The notes under the pieces are model-generated. The model ran no database searches, was not told the origin of the DNA, and saw only the letters and a program-made list of their open reading frames with translations. Positions 16,434 to 24,574 of a DNA stretch of 64,000 bases are shown in pieces (within the stretch, counting starts at the first letter, position 1; every line of letters begins with the position of its first letter). Origin of the DNA: Streptomyces griseoluteus (GTDB lineage: Bacteria > Actinomycetota > Actinomycetes > Streptomycetales > Streptomycetaceae). The translations under genes and the position numbers were made by a program. The stretch is from NCBI GenBank assembly GCA_000717735.1, contig JOBE01000002.1, positions 62,001 through 126,000 of the forward strand. Direction: 5' to 3'.

Positions 16434-17902
16434 CGGACGCCCTCCGCGACCAGGGAGCCGGAAGCGGGCGCCGCGACCGGGGCCGGGGCCGTGAGTGGGG
16501 CCGGGGCCGGGGCCGTGAGCAGGTCCCGGTGCGTGGCCGGGGCCAGGCCCGTGGCCGGGTCCGGGTGCGTGGGCCGGTCCAGGTCCGGGATCGGCTCCGT
16601 CCGTACGATCCGGACGCGCTCGGCGCGATAGCGGTCGACCTGGCGCACCGAGAGCCGCCAGCCGGGGAGTTCGGCCCGGTCGCCGGGGGCGGGGATGCGC
16701 CCGAGGAGGTCGGCGACGAGCCCGGCGACGGTCTCGTACGGCCCGTCGGGTACGTCGAGGCCCATCCGGCGCAGGGCGTGGACCCGGCAGGAGCCGTCGG
16801 CGTCCCACGCCGGCCGGCCGTCCTCCGCGGGTGCGGCGGCCAGCTCCGGCCGCCCGTCGGCCACGGTGTCGTGCTCGTCGCGGACCTCGCCGACGAGTTC
16901 CTCGACGATGTCCTCCAGGGTGACGACACCGGCGGTGCCGCCGTACTCGTCGACGACCACCGCGATCGGCTGCTCCCTGCGCAGCCGCTCCAGAAGGGTC
17001 TGGGCGGGCAGCGTCTCCGGCACGAGGAGCGGGGGGACCGCGATCCGGCCGACGGGGGTACGCAGCCGGGCGTGCGGCGCGACGGCGAGCGCGTCCTTGA
17101 GGTGGACCATGCCGACGATCTCGTCGATGCGCTCGCGGTAGACCGGGAAGCGCGAGAGGCCGGTGGCACGGGTGAGGTTGAGGACGTCGGCCGCGGTGGC
17201 GTCCCACTGGAGGGCGCTGACCTTCACGCGCGGGGTCATGACCTGCTCGGCGGTGAGGCCGCCGAGGCTCAGGGTCCGTACGAACAGGTCAGCTGTGTCC
17301 TGTTCGAGGGTGCCTGCCAGGGCCGAGTGGCGGGCCAGGGAGACCAGCTCGCCGGGGGTGCGGACCGAGTCGAGCTCCTCGGTGGGCTCGACGCCCAGGA
17401 GCCGCACCAGGCGGTTGGCGACCCGGTTGAGCAAGGAGATCACCGGCCGGAAGAGCGTGGAGAAGCGGCGCTGCGGGGTGGCCACGAAACGGGCCACCTG
17501 GAGCGGCCGGGAGACCGCCCAGTTCTTCGGTACCAGTTCGCCGACCACCATCTGGACGGCGGAGGCGAGCAGCATCCCGATGACCACCGAGATCCCCGAG
17601 ACGGCCCCTTCGGGCAGCCCGGTGGCGGTGAGCGGCCCGTGAAGGAGTCCGGCGAGCGCGGGCTCGGCGAGCATGCCGACGACGAGCGAGGTGAGCGTGA
17701 TGCCCAGCTGGGTGCCGGAGAGCTGGAAGGACAGCTCGCGCAGGGCGGTGACGACGGTGCGGGCGCGCCGGTCGCCGGCGGCCGCGGCCCGCTCGGCCTC
17801 GGCGCGCTCGACGGTCACGAGACCGAACTCGGCGGCCACGAAGAAGCCGTTGGCGAGGATCAGGAGAAAGGCCGCGACGAGCAGCAGCAGGGAGACGATC
17901 AT
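16430..17902 (-). CDS. CNNM/CorC-type membrane protein, full length
   Basis: A 490-residue protein in the order DUF21 membrane domain (LLLVAAFLLILANGFFVAAE; about residues 1-200), CBS pair (TADLFVRTLSL, EQVMTPRVKV, SRFPVYRERI, GVVTLEDIVEELVGEV) and CorC/HlyC domain (PDGPYETVAGLVADLLGRIP, RAELPGWRLSVRQVDRYRAERVRIVR). A long Pro/Ala tail rich in TAPAPA closes it. Probably a divalent-cation transporter or regulator of one. It is the first gene of a two-gene operon; the ATG is 17902. Confidence 0.88.
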   Translation of the reverse strand: MIVSLLLLVAAFLLILANGFFVAAEFGLVTVERAEAERAAAAGDRRARTVVTALRELSFQLSGTQLGITLTSLVVGMLAEPALAGLLHGPLTATGLPEGAVSGISVVIGMLLASAVQMVVGELVPKNWAVSRPLQVARFVATPQRRFSTLFRPVISLLNRVANRLVRLLGVEPTEELDSVRTPGELVSLARHSALAGTLEQDTADLFVRTLSLGGLTAEQVMTPRVKVSALQWDATAADVLNLTRATGLSRFPVYRERIDEIVGMVHLKDALAVAPHARLRTPVGRIAVPPLLVPETLPAQTLLERLRREQPIAVVVDEYGGTAGVVTLEDIVEELVGEVRDEHDTVADGRPELAAAPAEDGRPAWDADGSCRVHALRRMGLDVPDGPYETVAGLVADLLGRIPAPGDRAELPGWRLSVRQVDRYRAERVRIVRTEPIPDLDRPTHPDPATGLAPATHRDLLTAPAPAPLTAPAPVAAPASGSLVAEGVR

Positions 17903-18024
17903 GCCGCCGCCTCCGGAGAGGGGGCGGCGCAGGTATTACCGGACGATCCGTCCATTGCTGGAGGGAGTCACTCCTCGGGTCGAAGGGTGGCCTCGCGGGC
18001 CGTGACGACGGCCCTGCACGTGCG

Positions 18025-18054
18025 AGGCGGTGGTGCCGCTCGGCACCACCGCCT
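18025..18054 (-). terminator. Terminator of the rib-his operon
   Basis: Perfect 13-bp arms AGGCGGTGGTGCC (18025-18037) and GGCACCACCGCCT (18042-18054) with a 4-nt loop, after the last gene of the operon. Confidence 0.85.
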
Positions 18055-18166
18055 CCAGATTAGCCATGTGCGCGCCCCGAGGGGCAGGGGGCCGGCCCCG
18101 GATGGGGGACGGACCGGGGTTCTCCCGGCGGGGTCCCGCCCGCCGGACGCCCCTTCGCCCCGGGGG

Positions 18167-18622
18167 TCAGGCCGCCCGCTCCGAGCCCGTCCCGTGGGCG
18201 TCGGCGAGGGCCCGCAGGGCGCGGGCGTCCCGGATGGCCGACTCCTTGGCGACACCGGGCTGGATGCCGAGCGCCGGCAGGCTGGTGCCGTCGCTCAGGT
18301 CGAGGAACACCCAGGGGTCGCCGGGGCGGAGGTTGACCTTGAGGATCTCCGCCCAGGCGAGGCGTCGGGTCCGGGTGATGTTGACGACCGTGACGCCCTC
18401 GTCGTCGGCGACGACCTTGGGACGGCTCAGGAGCACCAGGACCCCGGAGAGCAGCGCGGCGGTGAAGACGAAGCTGACGCGCTCCCCCGGTCCGAGCCGC
18501 TCCAGCATCAGCGCGACCGCGGTGATGACGACGAACATCACGCACGCCATGGTCAGCAGGATGACCCGGGTGCGCCCGGGACGGAAGGTGACCGGCAGGG
18601 CGGGTGTCGTGGACTCGGACAT
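18167..18622 (-). CDS. PH-like domain membrane protein
   Basis: A 151-residue protein with two hydrophobic helices (VILLTMACVMFVVITAVALM; VSFVFTAALLSGVLVLL) and a small beta domain (DDEGVTVVNITRTRRLAWAEI, WVFLDLSDGTSLPALGIQ) typical of bacterial PH domains. Function unknown; such proteins are usually membrane-bound with the PH part in the cytoplasm. It follows hisG by 44 bp and is the last gene before the operon terminator. Confidence 0.8.
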   Translation of the reverse strand: MSESTTPALPVTFRPGRTRVILLTMACVMFVVITAVALMLERLGPGERVSFVFTAALLSGVLVLLSRPKVVADDEGVTVVNITRTRRLAWAEILKVNLRPGDPWVFLDLSDGTSLPALGIQPGVAKESAIRDARALRALADAHGTGSERAA

Positions 18623-18666
18623 CGGGGTTCCTCAGTGCCTGGTGGTACGTGCGGGCCGGGCAGCCG

Positions 18667-19515
18667 TCAGAGGCGGCAGGCGTGGATGGCGGTGGTGAGG
18701 ATGGCGCGGGCGCCGATCTCGTACAGGTCGTCCATGATCCGCTGCGCCTCCTTGGCGGGGACCATCGCGCGGACGGCGACCCAGCCCTCGTTGTGCAGCG
18801 GGGAGACGGTCGGCGACTCCAGGCCCGGGGTGAGGGCGACGGCCTGCTCCAGGTGCTCGGCGCGGCAGTCGTAGTCCATCATCACGTACGAGCGGGCGAC
18901 GAGGACGCCCTGGAGGCGGCGGAGGAACTGCTGGACCTGCGGGTTGTCGTCCGGGGCGCCGTGGCGGCGGACGACGACGGCCTCGGAGGTCAGGATCGGC
19001 TCGCCGATGACCTCGAGGCCCGCGTTGCGCAGGCTGGTGCCGGTCTCCACGACGTCCGCGATGACCTGGGCGACGCCCAGCTGGATCGCGGTCTCGACCG
19101 CGCCGTCCAGGTGCACGACGGAGGCGTCGATGCCCTGGTCGGCGAGGTGCTTGGCGACGATGCCCTCGTAGGAGGTGGCGATCGTCATGCCGCCGAAGTC
19201 CTCGGGCCCGTTCGCCGTGCCCGGGCGGGTGGCGTACCGGAAGGTGGAGCGGCCGAAGTTCAGCGCGAGGATCTCCTCGGCGCTGGCGCCGGAGTCCAGG
19301 AGCAGGTCACGGCCGGTGATGCCGATGTCCAGCTTCCCGGAGGCGACGTAGATCGCGATGTCCTTCGGGCGCAGGTAGAAGAACTCGACCTCGTTGTCGG
19401 GGTCGATGACCACCAGTTCCTTGGACTCCTTGCGCTGGCGGTAGCCGGCCTCATGGAGCATTGCCGACGCAGGTCCGGAGAGGGAACCCTTGTTGGGAAC
19501 GGCGATGCGCAGCAT
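18667..19515 (-). CDS. hisG: ATP phosphoribosyltransferase, long form
   Basis: Catalyses the first step of histidine synthesis, joining ATP and PRPP to phosphoribosyl-ATP. The 282-residue length with the C-terminal ACT-like regulatory part (TPGLESPTVSPL, VRAMVPAKEA) marks the long, histidine-inhibited form. Visible signatures are RIAVPNKGSLS, DIGITGRDLL and the PRPP-site region VVETGTSLR. It lies 50 bp after hisE. The other his genes are not in this window. Confidence 0.97.
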   Translation of the reverse strand: MLRIAVPNKGSLSGPASAMLHEAGYRQRKESKELVVIDPDNEVEFFYLRPKDIAIYVASGKLDIGITGRDLLLDSGASAEEILALNFGRSTFRYATRPGTANGPEDFGGMTIATSYEGIVAKHLADQGIDASVVHLDGAVETAIQLGVAQVIADVVETGTSLRNAGLEVIGEPILTSEAVVVRRHGAPDDNPQVQQFLRRLQGVLVARSYVMMDYDCRAEHLEQAVALTPGLESPTVSPLHNEGWVAVRAMVPAKEAQRIMDDLYEIGARAILTTAIHACRL

Positions 19516-19565
19516 GGGGTGGGCTTCCTTTGCCTGGGAGTGGTGGGGAGAGCGGTGGGCCGTGC

Positions 19566-19847
19566 TCAGAGGTGGGCGTAGACGTCGTCGAGCGAGATCT
19601 CGCGGGCGACCATCATCACCTGGACGTGGTACAGCAGCTGCGAGATCTCCTCGGCGGCCGCTTCCTTGCTCTCGTACTCGGCGGCCATCCAGACCTCGGC
19701 GGCCTCTTCGACGACCTTCTTGCCGATGGCATGGACGCCCTTGTCCACCAGCTCCGCGGTGCGGGAGGTGGCCGGGTCGCCGGTCTCTGCCTTGAGCTTG
19801 AGCTCGGCGAAGAGCTCTTCGAAGGTTTTACGGGTTCCGTTCGCCAT
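19566..19847 (-). CDS. hisE: Phosphoribosyl-ATP pyrophosphatase
   Basis: Catalyses step two of histidine synthesis, hydrolysing phosphoribosyl-ATP to phosphoribosyl-AMP. The 93-residue MazG-like all-alpha protein has the metal-binding helices [14 protein letters not shown] and [17 protein letters not shown]. The ATG at 19847 gives the usual length. It is separated from ribH by only 35 bp, so it is transcribed with the riboflavin genes. Confidence 0.96.
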   Translation of the reverse strand: MANGTRKTFEELFAELKLKAETGDPATSRTAELVDKGVHAIGKKVVEEAAEVWMAAEYESKEAAAEEISQLLYHVQVMMVAREISLDDVYAHL

Positions 19848-19882
19848 GATGGTCCTAAGAGTACGGGGTAAGGGTCGCGTCA

Positions 19883-20368
19883 CTAGCGCCAGGGTTCGCT
19901 GACCGTGCGCAGCGTCGTCGCGGTCGCGACGGCGGCGGTGACGGCCTCGTGACCCTTGTCCTCGGAGGAGCCTTCGAGGCCGGCCCGGTCGAGGGCCTGC
20001 TCCTCGTTGTCGACGGTGAGGACGCCGAATCCGACGGGTACGCCGGTGTCGATCGAGACCTGGGTGAGGCCGTGGGTGACGCCCTGGCACACGTACTCGA
20101 AGTGCGGCGTTCCGCCGCGGATGACGACGCCGAGCGCCACGATGGCATCGTAGCCGCGCCCGGCGAGGACCTTCGCCACGACCGGGAGCTCGAAGCTGCC
20201 GGGAACGCGGAGCAGGGTGGGCTCGTCGATGCCGAGCTCGCTGAGGGCGCGCAGGGCGCCGTCGACGAGACCGTCCATGATCTTCTCGTGCCACTGCGCC
20301 GCGATGACCGCGACCCGCAGGTCGCCGCAGTTCTTCACGCTGAGGACGGGTGCGCCCTTGCCGCTCAT
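19883..20368 (-). CDS. ribH: 6,7-dimethyl-8-ribityllumazine synthase
   Basis: Condenses 5-amino-6-ribitylaminouracil with dihydroxybutanone phosphate in riboflavin synthesis. The 161-residue protein shows [27 protein letters not shown] with the catalytic histidine just after, and [15 protein letters not shown]. It follows ribBA by 31 bp. The family assembles into pentamers or 60-mer capsids. Confidence 0.97.
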   Translation of the reverse strand: MSGKGAPVLSVKNCGDLRVAVIAAQWHEKIMDGLVDGALRALSELGIDEPTLLRVPGSFELPVVAKVLAGRGYDAIVALGVVIRGGTPHFEYVCQGVTHGLTQVSIDTGVPVGFGVLTVDNEEQALDRAGLEGSSEDKGHEAVTAAVATATTLRTVSEPWR

Positions 20369-20399
20369 GTCTCTCCTTGAACCGTACGAAGTGAGGGTT

Positions 20400-21677
20400 T
20401 TACTGGTTGCCGCAGGTGGAGGCCGGGGAGCCGTCCAGCCAGGGCAGGTCGTGGCCCATCCGGTCCCGCTTGGTGCGCAGGTAGCGGAGGTTGTGCTCGC
20501 CGGCCGTGACCGGCATGGGCTCGCGGCCCTCGACCCGCAGGCCGTACCGGGTGAGGGCGTCGATCTTGTCGGGGTTGTTGGTCATCAGGCGCAGGCCGCG
20601 GACGCCGAGGTCGACGAGGATCTGCGCGCCGGCCGCGTAGTCGCGGGCGTCGGCGGGCAGCCCGAGTTCCAGGTTGGCGTCGAGGGTGTCGCGGCCCTGC
20701 TCCTGGAGCTCGTACGCGCGCAGCTTGGACAGCAGGCCGATGCCGCGGCCCTCGTGGCCCCTGAGGTAGACGACGACTCCGCGGCCGGCCTCCTGGATCC
20801 GGTCCATGGAGGCCTGGAGCTGGGGGCCGCAGTCGCAGCGCAGCGAGTGGAAGATGTCGCCGGTCAGGCACTCGGAGTGGACGCGGACGAGGACGTCCTC
20901 GCCGTCGCCGATCTCGCCGTGCACGAGGGCGACGTGCTCGACGCCGTCGACGGTGGAGCGGTAGCCGTACGCGGTGAAGTCGCCGTGCGCGGTGGGGAGC
21001 TGGACCTCGGCCTCGCGGCGCACGGTCGGCTCCGCGGAGCGCCGGTAGGCGATCAGGTCCTCGATGGAGATGATCGTCAGGCCGTGCTTGCGGGCGAAGG
21101 GGACCAGCTCGGGCAGGCGCAGCATGACGCCGTCCTCGCCGGCGATCTCGACGATCGCTCCGGCCGGGCGGAGGCCTGCCAGGCGGGCCAGGTCGACGGC
21201 GGCCTCGGTGTGGCCGTTGCGGGCGAGGACGCCGCCGGCCTTGGCCCGCAGCGGGAAGACGTGGCCGGGGCGGACGAAGTCGGAGGGCTCGTGGGAGCCG
21301 CTCGCCAGCATGCGCAGGGTGGTGGCGCGGTCGGCGGCGGAGATGCCGGTGGTGACGCCGTGGGCGGGGGACGCGTCGACGGAGACGGTGAAGGCCGTCC
21401 GCATCGACTCGGTGTTGTTCTCGACCATCTGCGGGAGCTGGAGGCGCTCCAGCTCGTCGTCCTCCATGGGCGCGCAGATCAGACCGCGGCACTCGCTCAT
21501 CATGAAGGCGACGATCTCGGGGGTGGCCTTCTCGGCGGCGATGACGAGGTCGCCCTCGTTCTCGCGGTCCTCGTCGTCGACGACGACGACGGGCCGGCCG
21601 GCGGCGATGTCGCGGATGGCCTGCTCGACGGGGTCGAGGGCGAGGTCGGTGACGTCCCAGATGGGCAGCGCGCTCAT
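20400..21677 (-). CDS. ribBA: Bifunctional DHBP synthase / GTP cyclohydrolase II
   Basis: A 425-residue fusion. The N-terminal half is DHBP synthase ([11 protein letters not shown] acidic loop; [20 protein letters not shown]), making dihydroxybutanone phosphate from ribulose 5-phosphate. The C-terminal half is GTP cyclohydrolase II with the zinc cysteines in [17 protein letters not shown] and the [10 protein letters not shown] loop. Both entry steps of riboflavin synthesis are thus in one protein. The ATG 21677 overlaps the ribM stop by four bases. Confidence 0.97.
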   Translation of the reverse strand: MSALPIWDVTDLALDPVEQAIRDIAAGRPVVVVDDEDRENEGDLVIAAEKATPEIVAFMMSECRGLICAPMEDDELERLQLPQMVENNTESMRTAFTVSVDASPAHGVTTGISAADRATTLRMLASGSHEPSDFVRPGHVFPLRAKAGGVLARNGHTEAAVDLARLAGLRPAGAIVEIAGEDGVMLRLPELVPFARKHGLTIISIEDLIAYRRSAEPTVRREAEVQLPTAHGDFTAYGYRSTVDGVEHVALVHGEIGDGEDVLVRVHSECLTGDIFHSLRCDCGPQLQASMDRIQEAGRGVVVYLRGHEGRGIGLLSKLRAYELQEQGRDTLDANLELGLPADARDYAAGAQILVDLGVRGLRLMTNNPDKIDALTRYGLRVEGREPMPVTAGEHNLRYLRTKRDRMGHDLPWLDGSPASTCGNQ

Positions 21678-22312
21678 GCCGTGGCTCCTTCCAGAGCGGA
21701 GGTCGTGCGCGTCCGGAGCCACCAGTCGCGCATGCCCCAGATGACGAGGGCGAAGTAGATGACGTAGACGAGGCCGGAGAAGGCGAGGCCGCTGTTGAAG
21801 GCGAGCGGGACGCCGACGAGGTCGACGAGGAGCCAGGCGAACCAGAACTCGACGAGGCCGCGGGCCTGGGCGACCATCGCGACGAGGGTGCCGACGAAGA
21901 TGTACGCGTCGGCCCACGGGCTCCAGGAGAGCGACGGGTAGAGGGTGAACAGCCCGCCGACGGCGAGGGTGCCGAGGACCGCGCCGGCGAGGAGCAGGCC
22001 GCGCTCCTTCCAGGTGGCGAAGCGGACGGCGATGGAGCCGTCCTGTGCCTGCTGCTTCCCGCGGTTCCACTGCCACCAGCCCCAGGCGGCGACGCCGATG
22101 ACGAGGAGCTGCTTGCCGACGCCGCCCGCGAGGTCGGCGGAGGCGTAGGCGCCGACGAGGATGAGGCCGGAGAGCAGCTGGGCGGGCCAGGTGAGGATGG
22201 AGCGGCGCCAGCCGAGCGCGAGGGCTATGAGCCCGATCGTGTTGCCGATCATGTCGGACCACATGATGCGCTGGTCGAAGACGGTGAACGCCTCGGAGTT
22301 GAGCCAGTTCAC
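21674..22312 (-). CDS. ribM: PnuC-family riboflavin transporter RibM
   Basis: A 212-residue membrane protein with about seven hydrophobic helices and the PnuC-family look ([54 protein letters not shown]). Known RibM proteins of Streptomyces and Corynebacterium import riboflavin by facilitated diffusion; PnuC homologues import nicotinamide riboside. Placement inside the rib operon between ribE and ribBA, as in S. davaonensis, argues for RibM. The GTG start overlaps the ribE stop. Confidence 0.88.
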   Translation of the reverse strand: MNWLNSEAFTVFDQRIMWSDMIGNTIGLIALALGWRRSILTWPAQLLSGLILVGAYASADLAGGVGKQLLVIGVAAWGWWQWNRGKQQAQDGSIAVRFATWKERGLLLAGAVLGTLAVGGLFTLYPSLSWSPWADAYIFVGTLVAMVAQARGLVEFWFAWLLVDLVGVPLAFNSGLAFSGLVYVIYFALVIWGMRDWWLRTRTTSALEGATA

Positions 22313-22917
22313 TTGCCGTTCTCCTTGGCGTCGGTGCCGAGCAGCCGCTCGACGTACTTGGCGATGACGTCCACTTCGAGGTTGACCGGGTCGCCGCTCT
22401 TCTTGGTGCCGAGCGTGGTCAGGTCGAGGGTGGTGGGGATGAGGCTGATGGTGAACCAGTCGTCGGCGACCTCGACGACGGTGAGGCTGACGCCGTCGAC
22501 CGTGATCGAGCCCTTCTCGACGACGTACCGGGAGAGGTGGGCGGGCAGGCCGACCTTGACGAGCTCCCAGTGCTCGGACGGGGTCCGCTCCAGGATCGTG
22601 CCGGTGCCGTCCACGTGGCCCTGGACGATGTGACCGCCGAGGCGGCCGCCGACGGCCATGGGGCGCTCCAGGTTGACGCGGGAGCCGACTCCGAGGGCGC
22701 CGAGGCTGGACCGCTTGAGGGTCTCGGCCATGACGTCGGCGGTGAACTCGCCGTCGCCGAACTCGACGACCGTGAGACAGACACCGTTGACGGCGATGGA
22801 GTCGCCGTGCTGGGCGCCTTCCGTGACCAGGGGACCGCGCAGTCGGAAGCGGGAGGCGTCCTCCAGCTGCTCGACGGCGACGACCTCGCCCAGTTCTTCG
22901 ACGATTCCGGTGAACAC
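22309..22917 (-). CDS. ribE: Riboflavin synthase alpha chain
   Basis: Dismutates two 6,7-dimethyl-8-ribityllumazines to riboflavin. The 202-residue protein has the two repeated lumazine-binding halves: [11 protein letters not shown] with [15 protein letters not shown], and [12 protein letters not shown] with [15 protein letters not shown]. The start is GTG at 22917, two bases after the ribD stop, with AAGGGAG upstream. Confidence 0.96.
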   Translation of the reverse strand: MFTGIVEELGEVVAVEQLEDASRFRLRGPLVTEGAQHGDSIAVNGVCLTVVEFGDGEFTADVMAETLKRSSLGALGVGSRVNLERPMAVGGRLGGHIVQGHVDGTGTILERTPSEHWELVKVGLPAHLSRYVVEKGSITVDGVSLTVVEVADDWFTISLIPTTLDLTTLGTKKSGDPVNLEVDVIAKYVERLLGTDAKENGK

Positions 22918-22919
22918 GG

Positions 22920-23993
22920 TCAGGCTCCCTTGAGGGTGGCGGTGATGCGGATATCGGATCCGATATCCGAGATATCGGTGATGTCGAGCCGCAACGCTTC
23001 GGTGATGGTGCCGATTCCGGCGTCGGCGAGGGCGGCGGGCCCCGCGCCGAGGAGGACCGGGGCGAGGTATCCGACGACCTGGTCGACGGCGCCCGCGGCG
23101 ACGAAGGCGCCCGCGAGGGTGGGGCCGCCTTCGAGGAGGACCGAGCGGACACCGCGCGCGTGGAGGGCGTCCAGGAGGGCGGGTACGGAGAGGCCGCGCC
23201 CGGCCCTGGGAAGGCGTACGACGTCGGGGAGGGCCGTCTCGGCGTCCTCGGCGATCGCGATCAGGGTGGGGGCCGCGTCGTCCAGGATCCGGGCGCCGGG
23301 CTTCACGGCCGTGGCCTCGGTGTCGACGACGACCCGGAGCGGCTGCACCGCCGCGTCCACGCCGCGTACGGCCAGGTGGGGGTCGTCGGCGCGGGCGGTG
23401 CCGGAGCCGACGACGACGGCGTCGGCCTCGGCGCGCAGCCGGTGGACGTCGGCGCGGGACTCGGCGGAGGTGATCCAGCGGGAGGTGCCGTCGGCGGCGG
23501 CGATCCGGCCGTCGAGGGTGGCGGCGTACTTCCAGCGGACGAAGGGGCGGCCGTGGCGTACGGAGGTGAGCCAGGCGATGTTGACCGCCTCGGCCTCGTC
23601 GGCCAGGACCCCGGAGACGACCTCGACGCCGGCGGCGCGCAGGGTGTCGGCGCCGCCGGTGGCCTGCGGGTTCGGGTCGCCGACGGCGTACACGACCCGG
23701 CTGATCCCGGCCTCGGTCAGGGCCTGCGCGCAGGGGCCGGTGCGGCCGGTGTGGTTGCAGGGTTCGAGGGTGACGTAGGCGGTGCCACCGCGGGCGAGGA
23801 CGCCGGCCTCCCGCAGTGCGTGGACCTCGGCGTGCGGGCCTCCGGCGCGCTGGTGCCAGCCCTCGCCGACGCGGTGTCCCGAGACGTCCGTGATGACGCA
23901 GCCGACGACGGGGTTGGGGCTCGTGGAGCCGAGGCCGCGCGCGGCGAGCTCGACGGCGCGTCGCATGGCGGTGATGTCGGCCTGCTGGGCCAC
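22920..23993 (-). CDS. ribD: Bifunctional pyrimidine deaminase/reductase
   Basis: A 357-residue fusion of a cytidine-deaminase-like zinc domain (GGPHAEVHAL, TLEPCNHTGRTGPC) and a reductase domain (FVRWKYAATLDGRIA, SVLLEGGPTLAGAF), catalysing steps two and three of riboflavin synthesis. The GTG at 23993 is chosen because AGGAGG lies five bases upstream and the homologous part begins there. It is the first gene behind the FMN riboswitch. Confidence 0.95.
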   Translation of the reverse strand: MAQQADITAMRRAVELAARGLGSTSPNPVVGCVITDVSGHRVGEGWHQRAGGPHAEVHALREAGVLARGGTAYVTLEPCNHTGRTGPCAQALTEAGISRVVYAVGDPNPQATGGADTLRAAGVEVVSGVLADEAEAVNIAWLTSVRHGRPFVRWKYAATLDGRIAAADGTSRWITSAESRADVHRLRAEADAVVVGSGTARADDPHLAVRGVDAAVQPLRVVVDTEATAVKPGARILDDAAPTLIAIAEDAETALPDVVRLPRAGRGLSVPALLDALHARGVRSVLLEGGPTLAGAFVAAGAVDQVVGYLAPVLLGAGPAALADAGIGTITEALRLDITDISDIGSDIRITATLKGA

Positions 23994-24171
23994 CGGGTCC
24001 TCCTGCCTCTTCGGGCACGGACTCCGGGGCCTGTCGATGACGACAGAGAGCGGGAAGGACGCCTCGCACAGGGTGCGCCGAGGCCGCGGTCCCACGGGTA
24101 CGCCGGAGCGAATTGCTCCACGGCGACCAGCGGACGTACGGCCGGCACACCCCTGAAAGGGGTCACCCGCC

Positions 24172-24294
24172 GCGCACTGCCTCCCATCCGGACTTTCACC
24201 GTCGGTCCAGGAATCTCACCTGGTCAACCGGCCGCTGGCTGCGGACGGGTCGCGGACTATACCGCCGGTTCGGAATTACACCGACCCCGGAGTG
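24172..24294 (-). promoter_or_regulatory. FMN riboswitch (RFN element)
   Basis: Read on the minus strand the conserved parts occur in order: CTCCGGGGTCGGTG, AATTCCGAACCGGCGGT, ATAGTCCGCGACCC, GGTGAGATTCCTGGACCG, ACGGTGAAAGTCCGGATGG and GAGGCAGTGCGC, making the closing stem and inner hairpins of the RFN fold. It lies about 180 bases before ribD. FMN binding should reduce expression, in high-GC actinobacteria probably by blocking translation or by termination. It controls the ribDEMBAH-hisEG operon. Confidence 0.96.
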
Positions 24295-24392
24295 CGCTGC
24301 TGCTGATACAGGGCCAGTCTGCCACGGACGTCGCGAGGCCATGCAGCCGAGGCCCTGTGGGCTGGCTCACACGACCCCCCGGGCGACGACTT

Positions 24393-24434
24393 TGGTCCAG
24401 ACCTATTGACGCACTGGTCTAGTCCTCTTAATCT
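24393..24434 (+). promoter_or_regulatory. Chitinase promoter with tandem dre/direct-repeat operators
   Basis: Two 12-bp repeats, TGGTCCAGACCT (24393-24404) and TGGTCTAGTCCT (24415-24426), flank or overlap TTGACG (24406-24411) and TAATCT (24429-24434), which are 17 bp apart. Such repeats are known in Streptomyces chitinase promoters for chitin induction and glucose repression, and both are close to the DasR site ACTGGTCTAGACCAGT. Confidence 0.85.
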
Positions 24435-24530
24435 CCGTGTCACCTCCGAGGTAACGGTCCTGCGGCGTGCGCACTCCACGGGCCCAACACGACCCACCCC
24501 TTTGTTCGTTGTGTTTCCCAGCTCCCCCTA

Positions 24531-24558
24531 CGCCCTGAGGGCGTGGGGGGACCCCCAC
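24531..24558 (+). promoter_or_regulatory. Hairpins in the chitinase leader
   Basis: A palindrome CGCCCTGAGGGCG (24531-24543) runs directly into GTGGGGG-GA-CCCCCAC (24543-24558), ending five bases before the AGGAGG RBS. The two stems share a base and cannot both be complete. They may affect mRNA stability or translation. Confidence 0.4.
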
Positions 24559-24574
24559 CCCAGGAGGACCGATC

